This document shows, piece by piece, positions 1 to 10,800 of a DNA stretch of 19,948 nt. A program made the translations under genes and the position numbers. The notes below the pieces were generated by a model. The model was not told the DNA's origin. It saw only the letters and a program-made list of their open reading frames with translations, and searched no databases. This DNA comes from Saccoglossus kowalevskii (Eukaryota; Hemichordata; Enteropneusta; Harrimaniidae). Position 1 is the first letter of the stretch. Each line of letters begins with the position of its first letter. Location of the stretch: the NCBI RefSeq assembly GCF_000003605.2, contig NW_003124897.1, forward strand, positions 122,235 to 142,182. Reading direction: 5' to 3'.

Positions 1-1875
1 CACCTTTGTCTATTGAGGATAACAAACCATTGAAGCTGTGTCCCGCAGTGAGGTAGAATGCCAACCAGCTTGGTACACCATCATCAAAACAACTGATCTC
101 ATATGTATATTTTACTGTTATATCTCTAACACACTGGTTATCAGAAATGTCAATACCCCACGCTGATAATATAGTAACGATGGCCTGACTGCCACCTGTC
201 AATACATCCCTATAAGGCCTCAGATCATCAGGCCCCGAGTAGAAGGCAGAAAACGAAAGTAGAAAATCATCACTGAAACAACCTCTAATTGAGACATCAA
301 GAGCTGTAAAGTCAATGACTAAATCCAATGTAATGCTATCTGCCATGATGTAGGTTACTTGAATTTCATACACACATCTAGGAAGGCTAATGTCAAAATT
401 ATAATATGTTTCTAATATACTCGCAACTGTCTCACTGCCATCAGTTAAGACATCTGCATATTGTACCAGAGTGTCTCGCCCATGATAGTTATGAGAAAAT
501 CCATCCAGATAACCAAGACAGTTTCTGATAGACAAATCAAGTGTCACCCAATCAATAACCAGACCTGTCTCCTCCTCTTCCTCATCATCGTCATCATCCG
601 TATAAGTTATTTCAATATAATCTACACAATCAGGAAGACCATTTGTGAAATATGTTTCTAATAAACTACGAATTGTCACACTTCCATTTGACAAGCCAGA
701 AGCAAATGGTTCCAGAATATCTATTCCAGGATATAAAGTGTCAAATAGAAGTACATCTTTGAAGCAGTCTTTTATAGCAATATCAAGTGCAACCCAATCA
801 ATAACCAGACCTGTCTCCTCCTCTTCCTCTTCCTCATCATCGTCATCATCCGTATAAGTTATTTCAATATAATCTACACAATCAGGAAGACCATTTGTGA
901 AATATGTTTCTAATAAACTACGAATTGTCACACTTCCATTTGACAAGCCAGAAGCAAATGGTTCCAGAATATCTATTCCAGGATATAAAGTGTCAAATAG
1001 AAGTACATCTTTGAAGCAGTCTTTTATAGCAATATCAAGTGCAACCCAATCAATAACCAGACCTGTCTCCTCCTCTTCCTCTTCCTCATCATCGTCATCA
1101 TCCGTATAAGTTATTTCAATATAATCTACACAATCAGGAAGACCATTTGTGAAATATGTTTCTAATAAACTACGAATTGTCACACTTCCATTTGACAAGC
1201 CAGAAGCAAATGGTTCCAGAATATCTATTCCAGGATATAAAGTGTCAAATAGAAGTACATCTTTGAAGCAGTCTTTTATAGCAATATCAAGTGCAACCCA
1301 ATCAATAACCAGACCTGTCTCCTCCTCTTCCTCTTCCTCATCATCGTCATCATCCGTATAAGTTATTTCAATATAATCTACACAATCAGGAAGACCATTT
1401 GTGAAATATGTTTCTAATAAACTACGAATTGTCACACTTCCATTTGACAAGCCAGAAGCAAATGGTTCCAGAATATCTATTCCAGGATATAAAGTGTCAA
1501 ATAGAAGTACATCTTTGAAGCAGTCTTTTATAGCAATATCAAGTGCAACCCAATCAATCACATGTTCCACAGTAGTATCTCCAGTTGTGAAATCAAGGTC
1601 ACCAATACATGTTCGTTCTGAATCGTACATTCCCTCAGCAGGATCCATTAATAGATCTATAAAATCTTGTGCTGTTATATCACCTTGAAGATAAGCATCA
1701 TGACTGTCTGTTAATGTGGATGGAAGAAGCAATGTGATTTCAACAGGGGTCACAGTTGATCCTTCAATGCAACCAGCAAGAGCTATGAGAACAGCATCTG
1801 TGTCTGACAATAATACAGACCTTTTGGATCTACCATTTAGAGAGAAACGAGGAGTGGATCTTTTACGACGTTGAC
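1..1875 (-). CDS. Exon: furin-type sites followed by a tandem array of an unrecognised two-cysteine module (partial)
   Basis: Open from the acceptor (TTATCAG at 1876-1882) to the window edge, 625 codons without a stop. It starts GQRRKRSTPRFS and NGRSKRSV, two R-X-K-R furin-type sites (1859-1870 and 1820-1831). Then come seven related units of about 75-90 residues. The first (to 1562) is diverged, four are near-identical (1561-1310, 1309-1058, 1057-806, 805-560), and two are diverged (559-320, 319 to about 95). The unit core is VIDWVALDIAIKDCF, a second half SVTIRSLLETYF, then LPDCVDYIEITYT, with two cysteines 45-53 residues apart. The four similar units end in an Asp5-Glu7 linker (Glu5 in the fourth) and carry an NGS glycosylation sequon. 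I know no family for it. A possible donor AAAG/GTG lies at the very edge (bases 4-1). Confidence 0.88.
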
Positions 1876-4800
1876 CTGATAAAGGAAGAAAAAATTCAAA
1901 AAATACTTAGAAAGAACTCTTTAGTGCTGAGAGTGTGGAAGGCATAAGATGCAGACATATCTGAAATCGGCCTTTTAAACAAGAAGCCTGACAACAAATA
2001 TAGATTGGATCTTTAAGATGCACAATGTGAAAATCTGATTCACAGTCTTGAAGTTAACTATACTGTGAATATTGTACATCTATTGTATGCAGTCTGTGAT
2101 ATATCCAAGATCACAAAGTTCAATTTAAATCTAATAAATGGTTATTTATCGATTTATGTAAATTAGGTGATTTACATAGATGGAATTTTAATCCCAAACT
2201 AAACACATTTGGATGACCACAGAGCACATATTAGCAAGTTTCAAAGGAATCTGGAACTAGAGGTATATGTGGATCATCTACATATATGTACCAAGATCCT
2301 GGACCTCAGAACACTCATAGATTCTAGGCATATTTCAGAGATCACAGAGCTTAGAACACTCATAGATTCTAGGCATATTTTAGCGATCACAGAGCTTAGG
2401 ACCCTCATAGATTCTAGGCATACTGCAGAGACCACAGACCTCAGAACATCCATAGATTCTAGGCAAATTTTAGAGATCACAGAGCTTAGAACACTCATAG
2501 ATTCTAGGCATATTTTAGCGATCACAGAGCTTAGGACCCTCATAGATTCTAGGCATACTGCAGAGACCACAGACCTCAGAACATCCATAGATTCTAGGCA
2601 AATTTTAGAGATCACCGAAGCTTAGAACCCTCATAGATTCTAGGCATATAGCAGAGACCCCAAACATAGGAAAACATATAGATTCTAGGCACACTGTAGA
2701 GATTCCAGATGTATGAAGACCCACAGATTCTAGGCATACTCTAAAGAGCCTAGACTTCAGAATACTCACTGATTCTAGGCATACAGAGAACCTGGAAACC
2801 CATAGTTTCTAGGCGTACAGATATCCCAGAAAACCCATAGATTCTAGGCATATTGTAGAGATTATAGACCTCAGAACACACATATATTATATGGTAATAC
2901 ATGAATACAACTGGTGAATGTATACATACCCATATGCTCAGGCCACATTACCGCGGGTATATAACCATCAGAAATACAGACCATAGGACTTGCAGGACTT
3001 GGACCAAATCCTTCTTGATCACAAACAAAGTATAGTACAGCACCAAAGAAATATCCTCCATCAGTACTAAACTGTCTACCATTTATTGGAGTGCCAGGGG
3101 AATCACATGATGCCACTGTGTGAAGAGAAAAACAACATGCACAAAATTGATAATTGCATATCTTTATCAGTGTCAGGTGTTTGGTGTGTCCGCTAAAAAT
3201 TGGGTTTGAATTTTGGATAAATTAGAAGTTTTCCATGTTTCGCAATTTAATGGTTTAATACAAATCAGAGGTGGATCATTTGAAATCTGGGGGAAGTTGA
3301 GTATGGAATCAAGTTTTTTTTTATTCAGTTTAAAGGCAGTTTGTATTTATTTTTTTATTTTAACTTTTTGAAAAAAATGTTTATCAAAATTTGTAGCAAG
3401 TGGAGAATTACAAAATTAAAGATTAATATACAAAATGTAATACCAGGATTTTGGAGGGAAAAATTATGGTAATTAAAGTTATAAAAGGTAAGTTCAAACA
3501 TACTGCAGACCCTTGAATGTTCCAACCATTCTTGGGATGATTTTTTTTTTATTAAAAAGTTATCTTATTATAATCTCTATACACAGATGCAATAGGCTTC
3601 TGTGGAAGCATTATTTTTTCACCTGCATTTAACTTGATTACTTTGATCAATCAAGCATTTCATTACATGTGAAATTCACAGATTTTCTAGAGAAATGAGT
3701 GAATGAGTTTTTATTGCGATTTTACCGCAGTTATCAGCAAACTGAGTCTGTCTGTACAGTATTATAAGTAATGAATCTGCAGCATGCATAGAACAGATCA
3801 CTTTATGAAGGGGAGTCAGGTATATAAAGGAGGGACTCACATTCACAATGAGGAGTTGCTCCATCCCATAAACCATTTTGATCACAGTGTCTCTCGGCAT
3901 TTCCATACATGACATAACTAGGGTTGCACTGACAGATTACTTTATCCTGGTAGGCATGGCCATCAAAATAACATAACCCATTAGTAGGATGTGTTGGAAC
4001 ACTACACTGAATTGCTGAAAAACACATTGCATATAAAACCATTATTAAACAAAAAATTTTTGAAATACGAATTTCATTATACTTTGAAGTAACCACTGAC
4101 TATTTTTTGAGGATATTTTGGATATAAACTCAATAATGACAACATTTTTTCATTCAGGTTTCTATGCTAAAGACGTCAGCCATTTTTCTATCATCATCAT
4201 TCAGGTTTCTATGCTAAAGATGTCTTCATATTTCTATCATCATCATTCAGGTTTCTATGCTAAAGATGTCTTCATATTTCTATCATCACCATTCAGGTTG
4301 CTATGCTAAAGACGTCAGCCATTTTCCTATCATCATCATTCAGGTTTCTATGCTAAAGACATCAGCCATTTTCCTATTATCATCATTCAGGTTTCTATGC
4401 TAAAGATGTCTTCATATTTCTATCATCATCATTCAGGTTGCTATGCTAAAGACGTCAGCCATTTTCCTATCATCATCATTCAGGTTTCTATGCTAAAGAC
4501 GTCATCCATTTTTCTATCATCATCATTCAGGTTTCTATGCTAAAGACGTCAGCCATTTTTCTTTCATCATCATTCAGGTTTCTATGCTAAAGACATCAGC
4601 CATTTTCCTATTATCATCATTCAGGTTTCTATGCTAAAGACGTCAGCCATTTTTCTATCATCATTCAGGCTGCTATGCTAAAGACATCAGCCATTTTTCT
4701 ATCATCATCATTCAGGTTTCTATGCTAAGATGTCAGCCATTTTTCTATCATCATTCAGGTTGCTATGCTAAAGACGTCAGCCATTTTTCTATCATCATCA

Positions 4801-7800
4801 TTCAGGTTTCTATGCTAAAGACGTCAGCCATTTTATAATCATCATCATTCAGGTTGCTATGCTAAAGACATCAGCCATTTTTCTATCATCATCATTCAGG
4901 TTTCTATGCTAAAGACGTCAGCCATTTTCCTATCATCATCATTCAGGTTTCTATGCTAAAGACGTCAGCCATTTTTCTATCATCATCATTCAGGTTTCTA
5001 TGCTAAAGACGTCAGCCATTTTCCTATCATCATCATTCAGGTTGCTATGCTAAAGACGTCAGCCATTTTCCTATCATCATTCAGGTTTCTATGCTAAAGA
5101 CGTCAGCCATTTTTCTATCATCATTCAGGTTTCTATGCTAAAGACGTCAGCCATTTTCCTATTATCATCATTCAGGTTTCTATGCTAAAGACGTCAGCCA
5201 TTTTCCTATTATCATCATTCAGGTTGCTATGCTAAAGACATCAGCCATTTTTCTATCATCATTCAGGTTGCTATGCTAAAGACGTCAGCCATTTTTCTAT
5301 CATCATCATTCAGGTTTCTATGCTAAAGACATCAGCCATTTTCCTATTATCATCATTCAGGTTTCTTTGCTAAAGACGTCAGCCATTTTCCTATTATCAT
5401 CATTCAGGTTTCTATGCTAAAGACATCAGCCATTTTTCTATCATCATTCAGGTTGCTATGCTAAAGACGTCATCCATTTTCCTATCATCATCATTCAGGT
5501 TTCTATGCTAAAGACGTCTTCATATTTCTATCATCATCATTCAGGTTTCTATGCTAAAGACGTCAGCCATTTTCCTATTATCATAATCCAGGTTGCTATG
5601 CTAAAGACATCAGCCATTTTTCTATCATCATTCAGGTTGCTATGCTAAAGACGTCATCCATTTTCCTATCATCATCATTCAGGTTTCTATGCTAAAGACG
5701 TCTTCATATTTCTATCATCATCATTCAGGTTTCTATGCTAAAGACATCAGCCATTTTTCTATCATCATTATTCAGGTTTCTATGCTAAAGACGTCAGCCA
5801 TTTTCCTATTATCATCATTCAGGTATCTATGCTAAAGACATCTTCATTTTTCTATCATCATCATTCAGGTTTCTATGCTAAAGACGTCAGCCATTTTCCT
5901 ATCATCATCATTCAGGTTTCTATGCTAAAGACGTCAGCCATTTTCCTATTATCATCATTCAGGTTTCTATGCTAAAGACGTCAGCCATTTTCTTATCATC
6001 ATCATTCAGGTTTCTATGCTAAAGATATCAGCCATTTTCCTATTATCATCATTCAGGTTTCTATGCTAAAGACGTCTTCATATTTCTATCATCATCATTC
6101 AGGTTTCTATGCTAAAGACGTCAGCCATTTTTCTATCATCATCATTCAGGTTTCTATGCTAAAGACATCAGCCATTTTTCTATCATCATTCAGGTTGCTA
6201 TGCTAAAGACGTCAGCCATTTTTCTATCATCATCATTCAGGTTTCTATGCTAAAGACATCAGCCATTTTTCTATCATCATTATTCAGGTTTCTATGCTAA
6301 AGACGTCAGCCATTTTTCTATCATCATCATTCAGGTATCTATGCTAAAGACATCAGCCATTTTTCTATCATCATTATTCATGTTGCTATGCTAAAGACGT
6401 CATCCATTTTCCTATTATCATCATTCAGGTTTCTATGCTAAAGACGTCTTCATATTTCTATCATCATCATTCAGGTTTCTATGCTAAAGACGTCAGCCAT
6501 TTTTCTATCATCATCATTCAGGTTTCTATGCTAAAGACGTCAGCCATTTTTCTATCATCATCATTCAGGTTTCTATGCTAAAGACGTCAGCCATTTTCCT
6601 ATCATCATCATTCAGGTTTCTATGCTAAAGACGTCAGCCATTTTTCTATCATCATTCAGGTTGCTATGCTAAAGACGTCAGCCATTTTCCTATTATCATC
6701 ATTCAGGTTTCTATGCTAAAGACGTCAGCCATTTTCCTATCATCATCATTCAGGTTTCTATGCTAAAGACATCAGCCATTTTCCTATTATCATCATTCAG
6801 GTTTCTATGCTAAAGACGTCTTCATATTTCTATCATCACCATTCAGGTTGCTATGCTAAAGACGTCAGCCATTTTTCTATCATCATCATTCAGGTTTCTA
6901 TGCTAAAGATGTCAGCCATTTTCCTATTATCATCATTCATGTTGCTATGCTAAAGACGTCAGCCATTTTTCTATCATCATCATTCAGGTTTCTATGCTAA
7001 AGACGTCAGCCATTTTTCTATCATCATCATTCAGGTTTCTATGCTAAAGACGTCAGCCATTTTTCTATCATCATTATTCAGGTTTCTATGCTAAAGACAT
7101 CAGCCATTTTGCTATCATCATTCAGGTTGCTATGCTAAAGACGTCAGCCATATTTCTATCATTATCATTCAGGTTTCTATGCTAAAGACATCAGCCATTT
7201 TCCTATTATCATCATTCAGGTTTCTATGCTAAAGACGTCATCCATTTTCCTATCATCATCATTCAGGTTTCTATGCTAAAGACGTCTTCATATTTCTATC
7301 ATCATCATTCAGGTTCCTATGCTAAAGACGTCGCCATTTTGATATCATCATTCAGAAATTATATATTAAAATTATATTACAACAAGTTGCACATCATGTC
7401 TGAGTATGTTTCATTATTTGTACAATTGGTGATTCAGAAACAGATTAAAAATGAAATAATGTTAAACATGAATAAAGACACATTACAGTTATAAATTAAT
7501 TGGTCATAACAGTTCGTAAGTAAACTTAGATAATGAAATACTTACGTTCACACGTTGGTATGGGTTGACTCCAACCATTGGAATACACAGTGTCTCTAAT
7601 ACAGATAGTTTCAACGGGTCCATTACGAACATAACCAACATCACAAGAATATTGTACAGTACTGAGGTAAGCATAGCTATCATCAGATGCCGTCCAAGTA
7701 CCATGTTCAATATCAGGAGGCGCATCACAAACAGCATCTAGTTATAAAATACATTTTATGAATTATACTTGATTTTTACTGTTTTTTCTGGAAAAATTAC

Positions 7801-10800
7801 AAATCTATGACAAAAACCATCATTTTTGAAACTTCAGGAATATTGTAGTGTAGACTCACCTATAATCGTGGGATATTCGTTATCGAATTGACCATCAACT
7901 GTACAGGTAAGTTCATATGACCCAGACACCATATATGCCATAGTAGCCACAATGTGCACAGTATTATCATATGCCACCTCTACAGAGGAGTCCCCATACT
8001 CACAAGTACACACATCAGGAAACACAGCAATGCCAACTGTTATTTGTAGTTCAAGCGACATTGAGCACATGATTGCTGAAATAGAATGTTAGATTTCGAG
8101 TAAGTCATTATGTTTAACAGATTGCCTGCTGACACCATGGAGGCTTTCAGCCGTCGATGTGTGAGTGCTGGGCAGAAACAATATATGCATCTATTTAGGC
8201 TGAGAAAAAAAATATCTCTGTTTCAGAATTTTTTTTTCCTGGCCTTAGTTTTTATGAATAACCAGTGAATGCTGATAGATACTGTAATAACAATATATTC
8301 AGTTATTCAGACGAAAAGTACAGAAAATTAAAAGCAAATTTTTGAAATTTTTCTAAGCAAAACTGTACATCAAATAAAAATAGGAGGTATCCCACTTGTT
8401 TCCATGGAAACAATGACTGTGATTTCTTCATAGCGTTAAACCTTACTCCAGCAGTCATTTGGAATTAGAATTTTGTACAAGTACAATGTACATAAAATGG
8501 CGGTTCGTAAAAACATTTTCAAACTTTTAAATAACCACTCCAAATATCAGGAAGTTCCTGTGTCAAACATTAGCATGCATGATAATAGCAAACCATTCAG
8601 CAACATGGCCAACGGTGAAGCTATGATAAGCAAATAATTCAGATTCCCAGAGCTGTTGTCTATCAATAACTGTTTATTTGTAAACCAGTTAGCAATATGC
8701 CAAATTCACTAATAACAATGGTGCAATATTATGGCATAAGTTTTTTAGATATCAAACATTTTTAATTTAATAACACAAGATACAAACTTTCAAAATAGCA
8801 ACTAATGCATGACTACCACCATTTGGTCAGAAAATCATAAATGTCTGATTTATTAATATTTTTAAAGAATATACTTACGGACACATGTTCTATGATAAAT
8901 GTAAGTATCCAGAGAATGATACCCATCTTCTCCAGTGGGAATGTAAAAACCATTGGTGCCATCCACGGTGAAAAGTGTGTAACCAGTGTAACACGTACAA
9001 TCATAGGTACCTTCTAAATTGTTACAAAGCTGGTTGCACAGGTTCAATGATGGATCTGAACATTCATCAATATCTGAAAAAACAAATCAACAATTAATAT
9101 TTACTGAAATGTAAAAACATAGGGACCCCGAGCATCCTGGTACACATAGCATATCACGTGCCCATCATTGCAAGCTGTTACCTCAAAACCTGATTACCGG
9201 TAGTATCATAAAATCCATATATAACGCATCACTTAGAAAACAATTTAGCTTTATATGTTAACTTACCCACACATGCAACAGGGTCATTTACAGGATTCTG
9301 GAATCCATCTGGACAACTACATGAGTAGGTACCAGGATAATTAGTACATATCTGGTCAGAACCACATCCATTAGAACCGTCATTACACTCATTGATATCT
9401 GAAAGGGAAGAAATATTTTCAAAAGTTAAGAAAGTTTTTAAATTCACCATGGTAACTTACTTACTTTTAGTACTGGTTGAAAATAACTGATATTGTGTCA
9501 ATGATTCACTAAACAACACATGTACATTATAAAAGAGGGATGTCAGTCATGCTTAACTTTAACTGATCAAACCTGATTTTAAAAGTTTTAAAGTTTAAAC
9601 CAAACCAAACAACAATGGTAATACTGTAAAATCATTATTAGAAGCTTATTAAAATGGTACAATACAACAGATAGGATGCGGCTTCTATTAGAGCATCTAC
9701 ACATATGAGAAATGATGAATTTTTGGTTCTCAATTTATTAAAAAGAATAAGTGATGCGACTTCTATTAGGGATGAGGCTTCTAATACAGATTTTATGGTA
9801 GGACATATAACAGTCATACAGTTAAAAGTTTTCTATAAAACTGATCTTCTACTACCATTTATGAATACGAATAATAATACACCTACCAATACAAGATGTG
9901 ATTGTGGCATCCCACTCCAATGGTCCGAGGCAAACAGCACTGGTAACAGGGTCATCTGGAAGCCTGTAACCGACCTTACATGATATAGTGGCAGTATCAC
10001 CAATTTGATATCGTTCATCCTGGTCAAAACTAGTAGCAGTGGTGTCAATTGCAGGGTAAATACAGTAAGGAACTAGAAGAAATCAAGGATACATCTCAGT
10101 TTAGAAATGCGATTCAATTTCAGACTTTACAGGGTTTTTTCACACATATTTTTTAATTTAATATTAAATACATATTTATATGCATAAATTATGGAATCAC
10201 ATTCACTTTTTTTTTCAAATGCATTTTCAATAATTTAGTAGTTCTTTGAGACAAGATACTTTCAAACATATAAATTCATTTCTATGGTCACTATGCAAGC
10301 TGCTGTTGAACACTAGTCGAAGAACTGGTGATACAGCACAGCCTGAGGTTATCCAGAACAACTAAATTTAAATATGTTTAAACATGCAGAGGTAGTCTTG
10401 TTATACTGTTCGGGAAGGCCTCAACAACTAGCCCAAAGTGCAGTTTAAATTCTGACAGTTATCGACCTTTATTTTCACCGGTGATGAATGCTAGAATGCA
10501 AAAAAGCCAGGATGTCTGCCTTTGAATACTGTAGAATACTTTATTTTAGCTGGAATTAATTTTCTCTGAAAAGACTTTTTGGGTGTTTTGTATGGAAATT
10601 ATTTTCACTTATTTTTGATGAGTTAAATGTGAAATATAGGAAAAAAGGTATATTCGCTGGATTTTATTTTCACTGAATCATTCCTTCAGCGAAAATAGCA
10701 AAAATCAATTCCAAGCGAAAATAAAGTATTTTACAGTATATGACTGAATTCACTTACTTTGACACTGTGGTGGAGTAATGGACCAAGTGCCGTCTATTCC

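Noticed and set aside
1-10. Possible splice donor AAAG/GTG at the window edge
   Set aside because: Phase 1 fits the other introns, but only one base after GT is visible, so the end of the repeat exon cannot be called.
645-1688. Repeated plus-strand open frames starting MKYVSNK with serine runs
   Set aside because: They are the antisense shadow of the minus-strand 252-bp coding units. The minus frame is open for 625 codons, has a matching acceptor and phase, and encodes the conserved two-cysteine pattern.
2209-2625. Open frames on both strands across the 45-bp array (LRTLIDSRH and CLESMSVL patterns)
   Set aside because: They are explained by a stop-free repeat unit whose length is a multiple of three. 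The frames break as the array drifts, and no splice site joins them to the gene.
4118-4309. Plus-strand frame with HHHSGFYAKD repeats, and a similar one at 7273
   Set aside because: It is a by-product of the 47-bp satellite. Length changes of single units destroy the frame within a few copies.
4150-7353. Possible CRISPR-like array (regular repeats of about 46 bp)
   Set aside because: Units are contiguous and near-identical with no unique spacers, and lie in an animal intron. It is a plain tandem satellite.
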